A program made the translations under genes and the position numbers. From positions 48,156,001 to 48,220,000 of the forward strand of contig NC_133176.1 of the NCBI RefSeq assembly GCF_049306965.1: a stretch of DNA of 64,000 nucleotides, in the 5' to 3' direction. The notes below the pieces were generated by a model. The model saw only the letters and a program-made list of their open reading frames with translations, was not told the origin of the DNA and ran no database searches. The first letter of the stretch is position 1, and every line of letters starts with the position of its first letter. Shown here piece after piece: positions 24,201-34,611 of this stretch. This DNA comes from Danio rerio (Eukaryota > Chordata > Actinopteri > Cypriniformes > Danionidae).

Positions 24201-25966
24201 CAGCAAAACACGTCAAGTAGTGCGTTAAAGCTTAGAGTTTAGATTCTCTGCCCGAGGCCAGACTCAACCTGACTCGCATGCCAGGTTAGGGCAGTATTTC
24301 ATGCCATAATCAGTGGGCCAGGCCTTGATCAAGGAGTTGTGAGTGTTTTTTTGTCTTTACTTAGTTAGCCTAATTGGGTGGAAAGCTATGCCATAATTAG
24401 AAATATTAAACAAATATTTTAGTAAAGTCAGCCTAAGCAAATATTTGGGACTACAAAGTTGCACAATTCGCAATGCGTGTCATGCATAGCAACGCTCTAG
24501 CTCCAGTGGATCTTATCGATGCATTTATTGGGTAAAATTGCTACTTTTTACTGTCATTCAATGTGTTTTGATCATTATCAATGCTGTCACTTTAATTGAG
24601 CGTGAGCAGTGTGGAAAAATAGACCCAGCGCCGAAACTGTCGCAGCACTGCAGCTTCAGTGACACTCATTCCTCGCTCTGACGCGCTGCTGCTGCGTGCG
24701 GTATGAAAGCTCTAATTTGTTAACATGGACGCCAAAAAAACACGCGCTGCTCACGCTTGCGGTGTGAAACAGGCTTTAGGCTTGCGTTCAATTTTTTGGG
24801 CTCGATCTAAGCTCTATTGAAGCTGAAAACACTGAAAAAATGAAATGGCAGCCCAGTGTCCTGACCTAAACCTGAACTCCTCCAAACTGTGAAGGAGACA
24901 GAGGAAGATCTGATCACGGTCACAGCAGAGCAGTGTGAAACACTGGTTAATCTAGTGATAGTCCTGTGGCCGCAGATGTGCTGAATTAACGCAATTACAC
25001 TTCCTACTTATTTTTGACTTCTGTAAATTTTAGACATGTTAGTTTCAATTTTAGTAATCTTTCTTCATTCAGCACACACACACACACAAAAAAAACATTT
25101 AAAAAGTTACGTTTTTACTGAAAAAATGTTATAAAGTTTGAAAAACCTTATTTATTTAGGTGTAACATTTAACAATGTTTTTTTTTTTTTTACAGTGTAG
25201 AGCAGTGTTTCTCAACCACGTTCCTGGAGGACCACCAACACTGCATGTTTTGGATGTCTCTTTTGTCACACCCATCACAGATCTTTCAGCCTCTGCTAAC
25301 GAGCTAAACATCTGAATCGGGTGTGTTTGCTTACATGACATGGAAAATGTGCAGAGCTGGTGGTCCTCCAGGAACATGGTTGAGAAACACTGGTGTTCTC
25401 TAATTTTGATCATGATTACAGTATGTCAGGAAAAACTTTCTGAAAAATGAAGATGTGTTCATAAATTGTACTTTAATTTCGATCTACACAGAATATAAAA
25501 TATGATAAGTAGTTTATGAACTCTTGGTGTGCCTGCTTGTGTATGTTTTTCTAATGTGATGTCATGTGTGTCCTCAGAACTATTCTTCTCCTGGGCCTGA
25601 AACCACAGGGATGACTACGAATGATCCACCTCAAACTGCGCCCCTGCTTGCACCCCAGCCTGAGGTAACACCTATCCTTTTATCACAGTTTTATAAAACA
25701 TGATATCATTTTTGATGTGTAAAAGTTGCAGTACAGTCTCCAGTACTAATGTTTGTTTACGGTCTATAAGTAATAGTGTAATTATTGTTAAATTTATAAA
25801 TACTTCCACTGTCTCACACATGTATCTCACAAGTTGACCTGTCTTTTTTTAATAGGGTTACAGGTCTGCTCTGGACAGCCTTTCAATGAATATGCTCAGC
25901 ACTAGCGACTCTGGGGTCCAGTTTGACATCAACAAAGGAAAGTCTACAAGCAACAACTTCCTGTAG
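15265..25966 (+). CDS. Type I membrane protein with two cysteine-less Ig-like domains and a repeat tail
   Basis: Nine coding exons join in phase to 450 residues: 15265-15307, 17699-17998, 18091-18375, 20364-20548, 22991-23116, 23517-23630, 23918-24019, 25578-25664 and 25856-25966. Residues 1-14 (MQIVWPFLAAAFCA) form a signal peptide. Residues 15-114 and 115-209 are two Ig-like domains, each on its own exon with phase-1 ends. Each keeps the F-strand motif (DEGTY, SDLGRY), but neither contains any cysteine, so the usual disulphide is absent. The second has two N-glycosylation sequons (NVT, NTS). A short membrane span (LGLLAILLVGVPGGICYCC) is followed by basic, cysteine-rich sequence. Exons 5-7 encode related Pro/Gln/Asn/Tyr-rich blocks of 42, 38 and 34 residues (NVPQNPxYPPQS type). 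The C terminus is GVQFDINKGKSTSNNFL. I do not recognise a named orthologue. Ligand and function are unknown; a leukocyte or epithelial surface receptor is a guess from architecture. Confidence 0.85.
15679..16043 (-). mobile_element. DANA-type SINE, full length
   Basis: In reverse orientation: the tail TTCTTTTCGGCTTAGTCCCT, the core GAATGAACCGCCAACTTATC, and the tRNA-related head with box B (GGCTCGAACCAGCGACC) and AGGCGACAGCGCTAGCCACT. AATTCATT occurs at both ends and may be the target duplication. Confidence 0.92.
16205..16915. repeat. G/T-rich minisatellite, about 45-50 bp unit
   Basis: About fifteen diverged units built on GTTGGGTTTAGGGTTGGGGA, AGGTGTAGACGTTAATAA and CTGTGATG. It resembles telomeric repeats superficially but has a longer period. 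Scattered single units occur at 150-235 and in the 2.2-2.8 kb tandem repeat. Confidence 0.85.
18798..20218. repeat. 51-bp minisatellite in intron 3 of the Ig gene
   Basis: About 24 copies of a unit containing GTGCCTGGGCTACCTCACTA, AATGGCTTAACTTTAGTGAA and CTAGACTATAT. Outer units are diverged. Those from about 19140 to 19560 are nearly identical, pointing to recent expansion of the centre. The period is a multiple of three, so one frame stays open from 19051 to 19566 as repeats of MCLGYLTKWLNFSELDY. A hAT MITE splits the array at 19966. Confidence 0.95.
19966..20157. mobile_element. hAT-type foldback MITE inside the minisatellite
   Basis: Same family as 5867-6058: starts CAAGGGGTGGCCAACCCTGT and ends with its inverse, ACAGGGTTGGCCACCCCT. 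The flanks GAACTAGA and GTACTAGA (7 of 8 identical) are the target duplication, taken from the minisatellite unit. Confidence 0.88.
20661..21042. mobile_element. Harbinger-like MITE
   Basis: Ends GGCTGCATACGAAATTGC and TGATTTCAGATGCAGCC are inverted repeats, with a possible 3-bp duplication ATG at the flanks. A sister copy at 57413-57770 has ATT. The internal CATTTTGTCATGATCACATG and GTGCATCATGGCATAG are shared by both. Family assignment rests on the 3-bp duplication only. Confidence 0.75.
21358..21683. mobile_element. Palindromic teleost MITE (AGTTCACCC type), near complete
   Basis: Left GAGAGAGTTCACCCAAAACT, centre ACCATTGACTTCCATAGTAG, right GGGTGCACTGTCCCTTTAAA. The halves are inverted copies. 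Confidence 0.8.
21886..22534. mobile_element. hAT-type element, 649 bp
   Basis: Ends CAGTGGTTCTCAACTGG and CCAGTTGAGAAACACTG. Perfect 8-bp target duplication ATCTATAT at 21878-21885 and 22535-22542. The inner edge carries GGGTCGCGACCCACC, common in hAT copies of vertebrates. Confidence 0.93.
22991..24019 (+). repeat. Tandemly duplicated exon-intron units encoding the Ig protein tail
   Basis: Exons 5, 6 and 7 are homologous, and so are their introns. After exons 5 and 6 both introns begin GTACATCCAA and share CAGCAAGC.AATACGTA and AATGCATTATTG.TCCTGAA. Before exons 6 and 7 both carry CACTGTAAAGAGTATTACTA. The units therefore arose by genomic duplication of about 400-520 bp, all with phase-0 borders so the frame is kept. 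Confidence 0.85.
23265..23314 (-). mobile_element. Short SINE-tail insertion with 13-bp target duplication
   Basis: A 50-bp piece (CTTCTTTTTCTTTGGCCTTA then GGGGTCGGCTT) resembling the 3' tail of a DANA-like SINE is flanked by perfect copies of TACTATTACACAC (23252-23264, 23315-23327). It is severely 5'-truncated, inside an Ig-gene intron. Confidence 0.6.
24190..24779. mobile_element. Possible DNA element with imperfect ends
   Basis: GCCTGTTTTACAGCAAAACA at the left roughly matches the inverse of TTGCGGTGTGAAACAGGC at the right. No clear target duplication. Lies between exons 7 and 8 of the Ig gene. Confidence 0.35.
25203..25392. mobile_element. hAT-type foldback MITE, 190 bp
   Basis: CAGTGTTTCTCAACCACGTT at the left is inverted as AACATGGTTGAGAAACACTG at the right; GGAGGACCACCA pairs with TGGTGGTCCTCC. 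The flanking 8-mers no longer match, so it is an older copy or the flank has changed. Confidence 0.8.
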
Positions 25967-26298
25967 TTTCTCCAAAATGCTGGATTATCCTCGTAAGGGA
26001 AGCAGAAAACAAAACATAACCTTTTAACGTCACTCTCTTTTGGCTCATTTTAATAGTAGGAAAGCAGAAGTTAAATAATACCAAAGATGGAAAGATCATC
26101 TTTACAACCTCCTACCTCCATATTTGCAGGTGAAACATCTTTATATTATAATCACATACCACAAGAAGTTGTGAATGGGCTTCCAGTGACACTCATAGCT
26201 GATAGCTGTGTTTGTGTGTTTGTGTGTATAGTGGACAACAAAGCAATATCCATAGACAGAGAAGCTCACTTTCAACAGGGACATTCACAAACTCCAAT

Positions 26299-26621
26299 AA
26301 TAAAATTAAAGCTCGTCTGTAGAAAATAATAGAAGACATCTTGGGAATTGTGTTTTTGTCCATACAATGGAGATCGCAGTACTGTCTGGTTAACAATATC
26401 CTTTAAAATTAGTTCTTCTGCTATTAACAGACTAACAAAATGCATGCACGTTTGATTAAAATATGATAACTGTCACACCTATTATTTTAGGACTTAACTA
26501 TCCCTTTAAAGTAACACTGAGCTGCTATTTTTTTAATTTCCCCATGGGTCAGTCCTAACCCTTTATCAGAGGGACCTATTAAGGGGTTAACGGGACTTTG
26601 TGTAGAACTATGTATAATAAA
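26299..26621 (+). promoter_or_regulatory. Candidate poly(A) signals of the Ig gene
   Basis: AATAAA occurs at 26299-26304 and 26616-26621, 330 and 650 bases after the stop codon. Which is used cannot be told. Confidence 0.35.
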
Positions 26622-26972
26622 ACATATATAAAAAAGGCTTAATAGTATTAAAACTTTAATTTAGGATGTTGTTGTGCAGGTAGTTTTTTAGTTCTTTTAA
26701 CAGCGCTGTATATTATTAAATAACCTCTCGTCTCTTGAGAGGCAAGGAAAATAAGTACTTATCGTTGTGTTTGCTGTTAAAGTAGTGTCTGAAACAAATT
26801 GTTATATATTATAAAGAAAGGCAGTTCCACATTTAAAATATATATTTGCAAACACAGGTAACTCCTTGTTTATTAATGTTTATTAGTTGGTAGACATTGC
26901 ATATACACCCTTCCTGTATACAAACGCACTTACATGTATCTTCAGCCATTAAATTAACACACAGGATAGACA

Positions 26973-27512
26973 TTCACTCACTGGCCACTTTATTAGGTAC
27001 ACCTGTCCAACTGCTTGTTGACGCAAATTTCTAATCAGCCAATCACATGGCAGCAACTCAGTGCATTTAGGCATGTAGACATGGTCAAGACGATCTGCTG
27101 CTGTTTAAACATGATCATGTCCATCCCTTTATGACCACAGTGTACCCATCTTCTGATGGCTACTTCCAGCAGGATAATGCGCCAATTTATGAAGTGTGAA
27201 TCATCTCAGACTGGTTTCTTGGACATGACAATGAGTTCACTGTACTCAAATGGCCTCCACAGTCACCAGATCTCAATCCAATAGAGCACTTTTGGGATGT
27301 GGTTGAACGGGAGATTCGCATCATGGATGTGTAGCCGACAAATCTGCAGCAACTGCTTGATGCTATCATGTCAATATGGACCAAAATATCTGAGGAATAT
27401 TTCCTGTGCCTTGTTGAATCTATGCCATGTAGGATTAAGGCAGTTCTGAAGGCAAAATGGGGTCCAACCTGGTACTAGTAAGGTGTACCTAATAAAGTGG
27501 CCGGTGAGTGTG
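26973..27512 (+). mobile_element. Tc1-like transposon, internally deleted
   Basis: Both ends are present: CACTCACTGGCCACTTTATT with AGGTACACCTGTCC at the left, and AGGTGTACCTAATAAAGTGG with CCGGTGAGTG at the right. Between them the first part of the transposase gene is missing. The C-terminal part (TCAGACTGGTTTCTTGGACA, CTCAAATGGCCTCCACAGTC) is recognisable but carries stops. Same family as the copies at 33.4, 35.9 and 37.7 kb. Confidence 0.92.
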
Positions 27513-28134
27513 ATTGTTAATGCATGGAAGTAAATAAAATGTAGGCTTTCAGGGAATTTTCCTAACTACCACAGATAGCATACCAGTAGCTGCATTAGGG
27601 CATTTTATTACATTTTGCTTGAAAACATTTAAAATGGTGCAAACAGCTACAATGTCAATGTGTATAAGTAGTATAGTGACATTTTTAACTTGTAACAGAC
27701 AACATCAATGCCTTACTTTAAACTAAGCTGCATATCACAGTAATATAAAAGGTCTACTACTGTTCTCAATGAAAGAAATGCTTTTAGTTTCAGCCTACTG
27801 TACAGTGCAGTGCTGTATTGCCTAATGTTTTATTGTGGTCATCATGTTCTCTGTATTTTTGATTCGTCTTTTGTTTTTTAATAGTGCCAACTTGTGTTGT
27901 AATACTCCTCGTTCCATGCTGCACTATACGAACAAACTGAATGTAATTTGGTTTAACAACTTGAACTGTAATAAGATGACAATCAGCATGACTGTCATTA
28001 TAACTCGAACACCTCAAGCGTTTTGTAAACCGACTGTGCAAATGTGTGCAAATGCTGCAGATTCAGTAGTCATGATACAAAAAAATAAATAAAAATAAAA
28101 CGGTGGAGAAGCTGGAATTTTGTGATTTTTGACT

Positions 28135-29245
28135 TTAAAGGGCACATTTTTTACCCCTTTTTCAAGATTTAAGATGAGTGTTTTGTGTCTCCAGAATGTG
28201 TCTGTAAAGTTTCAACTCAAAACACCCATCAGATTATTCATTATAGCATTTTAAATGAGGGAAATTTGAGCTGTTAGGCTATTGTAGCCGTTTTTGTTGA
28301 CTGTGCCTTTAATGCAAATGAGTTGGTTCCCCCGCTCACCCTGCGTGTCAGAGCCATAGGCTGTTCCTCAATTACAAGAAAGCAGAGAACAGACTTGCGT
28401 TCTTGTAAAGACCGTTCTTGTCAGATCACCTTGGAAGAACTAACTCGGGAGAGCGCGAGAACACTGAACACGTCCTGTGAGAAATGAGATGCTGTGTTCT
28501 TCCTAATGGTCACATGACCTTCACACATTTTTAATGGTAAATTATGTAAACATTACAGCATTTACACGTTTTTGTTTTCATTTTCAATATAACATGCACA
28601 AAACACTTATAATTATACTTTGCACAATACAAATAACACAATTTTAATACAAAATCTCAGCACATAAACATTCACTCCTTTATTAAGATTATCATGTTAA
28701 TGTTTACTCTTACCGTCTCATTTAGGCAACTACTGAGATAAACAAGTTTTATCTCTGAACTTTAATAATAAATCTAAATAAAATGCTGCGCTTCCCACCA
28801 CCTTTATTCAGCCACAATTACTTTTAGAGCGAGTTAGGTGCTCAAGTATGCATCCTTGATATCAAGAACACATCTGGGAACTTTAACATGGTTCTTGGGT
28901 TCTGGAACTGAACTTTGTCGGATGATGAGGACGAGAACACAAGGACGCATATTGAGAAACAGCCATAGAGATCTCTCTGATGGGTGTAGCCTTCACCTGC
29001 TGAACAGATCTATTAATCCCAGTTGATTTGCGCTCGTCCTGTCTTGTTGATATGATTATATGCATTACTACCGAGACATGTTAATATGCATCTGTCAATC
29101 AATTTGATAGGCGGGAAAACCGCACTCCTATGTCACGTTGTGGTGGGCCTCTATCACTCCAGTGTGACAGTGGATACACTATACCTACACACAGTTCTGA
29201 CAAAACAGCTTACAAAAGATGATTCTCATTATAGGTGCCCTTTAA
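28135..29245. mobile_element. TTAA-flanked non-autonomous DNA element
   Basis: Left TTTAAAGGGCACATTTTTTA and right ATAGGTGCCCTTTAAGG are inverted, each bordered by TTAA. Internal phrases (GTCTCCAGAATGTGTCTGTA, AATGCAAATGAG, AAAACCGCACTCCTATGTCA) recur in the element at 48160-49715, so the two are one family. The superfamily (Kolobok or piggyBac type) is not settled. Confidence 0.8.
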
Positions 29246-29294
29246 GGATTCATGTCACAGACATCACTTTTCAGACAAGGATTTTTTCAACAAA

Positions 29295-29300
29295 TTTATT
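29295..29300 (-). promoter_or_regulatory. tmem109: Candidate poly(A) signal of tmem109
   Basis: AATAAA on the minus strand, about 415 bases past the stop codon; no nearer one seen. Confidence 0.35.
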
Positions 29301-29715
29301 ATAATGAACTCGTTAAATACATTTCCCCGAATGACAAATGCTTGTACATTTGATTTAGTATTTTGGTTTAAAATTCAGTATCTCAAATGCCACAAAGAGC
29401 TTTGCTATGGGACCCTATACTGTCAATCGCAAATAGTTGACTTAACTTAGAAAAAATGAGTAAACCTGTTTCCTTAAAATGATTAAGTAAATGAGCTGTA
29501 TGCATAATTATAAAAAATAAAGTCAACTTAACAGTTCCAAGTTACAATGGATTAGCTCAATTTTATAAGTAAAGTCAACTTTGCTAATCAACTGATCCTT
29601 TAACAAACAATTACTGAACAACAATTTAAGTTTTGGCAAAAAAATTGTGCTTCTATTTTCAAGTTTAACATCTCGCATTCGCAATGGTGTTATTTCAGAT
29701 CTGCTTTCCATCATC

Positions 29716-31137
29716 TCACTCCATTTTGCTTTTCTCCATCTCTTTCAATCTCCTCTCCAGCATCTTGACTTTGTTCTCCAGGTGTGCGTCTGACTTTGCA
29801 GATGCTGTACCGATTCCCAGCAGGACACAGACGCACGCCAGGCCTGCTAATCTCAGTGCTGTGGTTTCTGCTGAGGCTCCAGAGTCGCTGAGAATCAATC
29901 CAAACGTGCCAACAGCAAAGGAGAGCTTGAGCAGCCACAGCGCCTGCCTCACAGCTCCCACAACCAAACGCAGGATGAAGGACAAGATCCAGTAGGCCAA
30001 AACAGCCAGGATGGCCCACTGAGTCACAAAAATCACCCCCTCCGGAGTCACTTTTTGGAAAGGTAACTTGGCTAGATGAACATATTGAGAAACATACATG
30101 TGAGCATGTGCTTTGAGTGAAATTAATTTAAAATGTAAAGTAAATAATTCACAAGTGAATTTGTGTGAGAAAAGAATTTACCATCAATTCCTGCCGATTC
30201 CAAGATTTCCGTAATATACCGGATGGCCACGTTTAGAGCTGATGCCACTGCATCTGACAGCCACTTCACACCGCTCTGGAGAAACTGATGCCCGTAAAAT
30301 AAATACAGTTATCATGCGCAAGTAATTTATGGTCAAAAGCATCCGATAGTAATTTTAAACACATAAAATAATCCTTTAAAAACACTTGAGTAACTTAGAA
30401 CTGCATTGTTGGGTGTAATTAGTTATGAAGTGACGAGTTAATGTAATCAAATTACTTTAACACTAAAAAAAGTATAGTAACGGATTACTTTTCATTCATT
30501 CATTCATTCATTTTCTATTGGCTGAGTCTTTATTTCAGGAGTCACCACAGTTGAATGAACCGCCAACTATTCCAGCATATGTTTTATGCAGTCAATACCC
30601 TTCCAGCTGCAACCCAGTACAAGGAAACACTCATACACTCTCATTTACACACTACGGTCAATTTAGCTTACTTCACCTATACTGCATGTCTTTGGACTGT
30701 GGGGGAAACCAGAGGACACCCACGCCATGGGGGAGAACATCCAAACTCCACAAAGAAATGCCAACTGACCCCGCCGGGACTTAAACCAGCAATCTTCTTG
30801 CTGTGAGGCGACAGTGCTAACCACTGAGCTATCATGCTACCCCAGGACTACTTTTCATTTTTAGGTGATTTAGCTACAGTTACTTTATAATATACTTGCC
30901 TTAAATACTGTTAATAAATGAAACTGTTCTAGATAAATCAATTCAGAGAAACAGAGTAAGTGTATTCTTGTCATACACATATTTTGCAGAATAATTCTAA
31001 AGGTTACATTTTACAAGATGATTGCATATGCTTAAGAAAAATTAGTGAGAAAAAAGTGAGTGAGAAAAAATGATATAAGCTAATTCTGAGGAGCAAAGTA
31101 AATGCACATGCTTAACCATAAATTGAGAAAGATATAT

Positions 31138-31219
<82 letters not shown>

Positions 31220-32521
31220 ATCATTTACTTGAAACACTTGGTGCTTTAATACATTTAAAGCATTTACATTTAGTGTTTAGCATTTTTATAGTGTATTAAA
31301 AAAATCTAAAAGATCTGGTTTGACTTGAATTTAAGGAAGTAAACCAGTTTATTTCTTTGTCTACACTGAAAATGCCTAAAGTAGGGCCCGCAGGCCAAAG
31401 TTGGCCCATTGTAACCTTGGATTTGGCCCACCATCCCATCTGAGAAGAGAGTGAGATTTGATAAAGATTGATATTTTAGAAATTATGGGATGTTTTGGAA
31501 AAAAAAGTGCATTGAGTGTGTTAACTAGCGATATTAGGAGTTAGGAAATGCAATCCAAACATTTTTTCGTGATGGAGTAGTTAAAGCAGATCATTTTTAA
31601 TTTGATGTAATTGTTTTGTTTATTAATTTAATTGCTGAGCTACAAAAAAGCAAACTGAAATGAAATGTTTCAATTAAATGTTGTAAATGAACCAGATTTT
31701 TAAAAATGTACAGCAAATAATGTCACTCGACAAATAGAGAACTATGCAGTAGACATCAGTGGGCAAATCAAGGCAAAAACTAGTTTAATTCTGTTATAAA
31801 TGAGATTGTTTTACTGTAACAAGTTAAAATGTAATGTATGCTGTATTAGTTAATATAAGGCAATGTTTCCTAGTCATTTTAAATACTATTAAATAAATAA
31901 GGAAATTACCCATTGCAACTATATTTACCTTGGCCCACTAGCCTCAAACAAGTTTGGTTGTTGGCCCTTCATAAGAAAAAGTTTGGGCATCCCTGGTCTA
32001 CATGTTGAAATTTATCTGCATTTTAAGCAGTATTTAGTCAAGAAATTAAATGACTTACTGACTAATCCAGTTACTTTTCAGACAAAGTACTTAAAGTGCC
32101 ATTGTCATTTGTATCCAATTAACTAAATAGTGTAGAATTGTTTGAATTCTACTGCATTAGCAAAATAAAGTTTCCCCGATATAAACCTTAACAAACTTGT
32201 CATTGTGTTTTGTATCAGATCAACACAGATCAGATACATATCACATAGTATCAGATAGACAAAGTTTCATTTCAGATATCAGACAGACCCGGTTAAACAG
32301 ACAGAACTCACCTTGAGAGACAGGTCGACTCTTTTTTCACCGATAGTAGAGACAAGGAAACTGTGGGCTTCCTCGGACAAACTGGTGATAATGGACCGCG
32401 CATTTTGAAGTGGACCAGAGTGGTTTTTCCATTCGACCGACTGACACAATGGTATAAACTGAAGTGATACTGAAAGTAGAAGTGTGGTGAAATAGAAACA
32501 TTGTACCATTTTAATTTTCAC
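29716..32521 (-). CDS. tmem109: Transmembrane protein 109 (mitsugumin-23)
   Basis: TMEM109 is a channel-forming protein of the ER/SR and nuclear membranes linked to cation conductance and DNA-damage response in mammals. Three exons on the minus strand, 32312-32521, 30182-30284 and 29716-30071, join in phase (0, 1) to 222 residues; human TMEM109 has about 243. Residues 1-28 are a signal peptide (LLLSVSLQFIPLCQS). A luminal segment follows (EEAHSFL, LKFLQSGVKWLSDAVASAL). Hydrophobic spans lie at about 117-145 (TQWAILAVLAYWILSFILRL), 148-166 and 176-195. A charged coiled coil ends the protein (LENKVKMLERRLKEMEK), matching human LEAKVRGLERQVEEL. YWILSFIL aligns with human YWLLSLLL. A second in-frame ATG four codons in (MVQCF) could also start translation. 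The gene is intact. Confidence 0.92.
30490..30843 (-). mobile_element. DANA-type SINE, full length, with target duplication
   Basis: Reverse orientation: the tail TTGGCTGAGTCTTTATTTCA to the head CAGTGCTAACCACTGAGCTA. The flanks GGATTACTTTTCATT and GGACTACTTTTCATT form a 15-bp target duplication with one difference. Lies in tmem109 intron 1. Confidence 0.93.
31136..31220. repeat. Compound (CA)n-(TA)n-(TG)n microsatellite
   Basis: A short CA run, about 50 bp of TA, then about 28 bp of TG, self-complementary as a whole. In tmem109 intron 1. Confidence 0.95.
31382..31995. mobile_element. hAT-like element (CCCAAAGTT-type ends)
   Basis: Left TAGGGCCCGCAGGCCAAAGT with TTGGCCCATTG. Right TAAGAAAAAGTTTGGGCATC with CCTGG, and TTGGCCCACTAGCC just inside. 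Ends match the common vertebrate hAT type loosely; target duplication not clear. In tmem109 intron 1. Confidence 0.6.
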
Positions 32522-33420
32522 AAGGCGTATATCGCGTCGGTAGAGAAGTTAAACCTGTGTTCGTGAGTTAAACAAGCTAATCCAAAACAACCGCACGGAC
32601 AACATGGAAGGAGTGAAAACGCTGCATTCAGGCTTCTTTACTTGGGGATTAGAAAACTGCTCTTAACACGTTATATTATATAGAAACTATCCTACAAAGA
32701 ATGCCAGATGTACTATTCGCAAATAAGCTCGGTGTTTACCAAAACTCAAATAAACTGGACGTTTAGTGATCCATAAAATATTTCATTTCCCTGAGCAACG
32801 CCCGCTTCCTCTCCTCTTCCTGCAAAGAGCAATTCTGCCGCCTGCTGATGACTATGGAGACTGCGGATTAACAGGAGGGAAACTCACATAAAGTGATTCC
32901 ATATGAGAATTGCGGAAACATTATTTTCTTAAACACGCTTGTACAAATGTGGTGGTTTTGTTCCAAAATTTACAGTGGTTATATAGATGTGTAATCCCGT
33001 CCTCTGCTTTGTCATGACTGATGTCTGTATTTATCTGACACAGCCGTGTCAGGATCTGCAGTAACAGTGTTTATTCGTTAAAGTCTGACTTCCGGAGGAC
33101 AAACATGTTGTTTTTAACGGCTTCATTTTATTAGGATTTCCACAGTATGATGTTTTGTCCTTTTTTGGTTTACTCTAAATCCATGTTTCACTCTGTGTGA
33201 ATGTCTTGTTCTCTTCTAGAGATGAGCTTGCTCAATCTTGGAGGGTAAGATATTGACCATGTTTATTCTGTGTTTGCAAGGGTTGTTTATTGTAACAATA
33301 GGAATGTGACCTTGCAAAAGCCAAGAGCCTCCAGCAGGCACAAAGGAGTAGTCCATCCGGAGGTTATCATCACTAAGATCCTTACAAATGTTGATATATA
33401 TATAATCAACGTCCACTTCT

Positions 33421-34530
33421 AGAGTCAGAATCTGGCGCCAACAACATGAAAGCATGGTTCCATCTTACGTTCTCTGTATCAACGGTTTAGGCTGATGGTG
33501 GTGGTGTAATTGTGTTACCCATTAGAACCAATTGTTGCAGACCATGTCCATTCCTTTATGACCGTAGTCAAAGACTATAGAATACACACAACCCCTGCTG
33601 AAAAATCCAGCTTAAACCAGCCTAGGCTGGTTGGCTGGTTTAAGCTGATTGACCAGGCTGGTTTTAGAGTGGTTTTGGCCATTTCCAGGCTGGTTTCCAG
33701 CCTTGTCTTAGCTGGTCAGGCTGGGAGACGACCAGCTAAAACCAGCTATGTCCAGCTTAAACCAGGCTGGTCAAGCTGGATTTAGCTGGTCATTTTCCAG
33801 CCTGACCAGCTAAGACCAGGCTGGAAATGGCTGGAAACCAGCCTGGAAATGGCCAAAACCCCTCTAAAACCAGCCTGGTCGGCAAGCTAAAACCAGCCAA
33901 CCAGCCTAGGCTGGTTTAAGCTGGATTTTACAGCAGGGACATGTCACTCTTATAGTTTTGAATTGGAAAAACTGTATTAATCCAGAGGATAGTAATATGT
34001 AGAATGGCCATAAATGAGGTTGGTGTCGTGATCTTGTTCCTTTTAATTAGCTTGGGCAACATGAAAATATGAAGACTTTGTTGGCTTCGAACGTTTAGAA
34101 ATTAAAATTTAGATTTAGAATTTTATTGGTGGTTCCAAGTATCTAATGTAATCATAAGCTTGGAAAACAGTTTTGTACAATTTGATGTTTCCTTTCAAAC
34201 AGAATGCCTAAGTATAATGCCCGAGAGGCATTTCAAAGATGGCCGCTGAGTTAATAGACTTGTCTTAAAGGGACTTCTTCTGATGACTACTTCCAGCAGG
34301 ATAACCCGCCATGTCATAAAGCGTGAATCATCTCAGACTGGTTTCTTGAACATGACAATGAGTTCACTGTACTCAAATGGCCTCCACAGTCACCAGAACT
34401 CAATCCAGTATAGCACCTTTGGGATGTGGTGGAACGGGATTTTTCGCATCATAGATGTGCAGCCGTCAAATCTGCGGCAACTGCGTGATGCTATCATGTC
34501 AATATGGACCAAAATCTCAGAGGAAACAAA
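33421..34530 (+). mobile_element. Tc1-like transposon in two pieces
   Basis: The piece at 33421-33567 matches the middle of the transposase gene (CAACAACATGAAAGCATGG, GACCATGTCCATTCCTTTAT). The piece at 34272-34530 resumes close to where it stopped (TTCTTCTGATGACTACTTCC). About 700 bp, including a foldback element, lies between. Neither transposon end is present. Confidence 0.8.
33592..33938. mobile_element. Palindromic foldback element rich in CCAGC/GCTGG
   Basis: CCCCTGCTGAAAAATCCAGC at the left and GCTGGATTTTACAGCAGGG at the right; nearly the whole 347 bp is one palindrome of CAGCTTAAACCAGCCTAGGC type blocks. No coding capacity. It sits inside the split Tc1 copy. Confidence 0.88.
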
Positions 34531-34611
34531 GCATTTTTAAATAAAAAGGTATTATTTAAGACAAATGCAGTACAACAGAACAGTGAGACACATATAATTA
34601 CAAAAAACATT

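Larger units (their letters stand above)
26622..29294. other. Intergenic DNA, Ig gene to tmem109
   Basis: Convergent 3' ends. It holds a Tc1 copy (26973-27512) and a TTAA-flanked element (28135-29245). No gene recognised in the remainder. Confidence 0.6.
32522..34611. other. tmem109 promoter side and intergenic DNA
   Basis: 32.5-33.1 kb is richer in CpG and should contain the tmem109 promoter. The rest holds a microexon-like signal at 33220-33244 (see findings), Tc1 pieces and a foldback element. No complete gene. Confidence 0.5.

Noticed and set aside
29684-29995. 103-codon plus-strand frame
   Set aside because: Antisense shadow of the last tmem109 exon.
31042-31299. Frames with His-Thr and Ile-Tyr runs on both strands
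   Set aside because: Translation of the CA/TA/TG microsatellite.
34283-34540. 85-codon frame as an independent gene
   Set aside because: Lies within a Tc1 transposase fragment in a wrong or broken frame.
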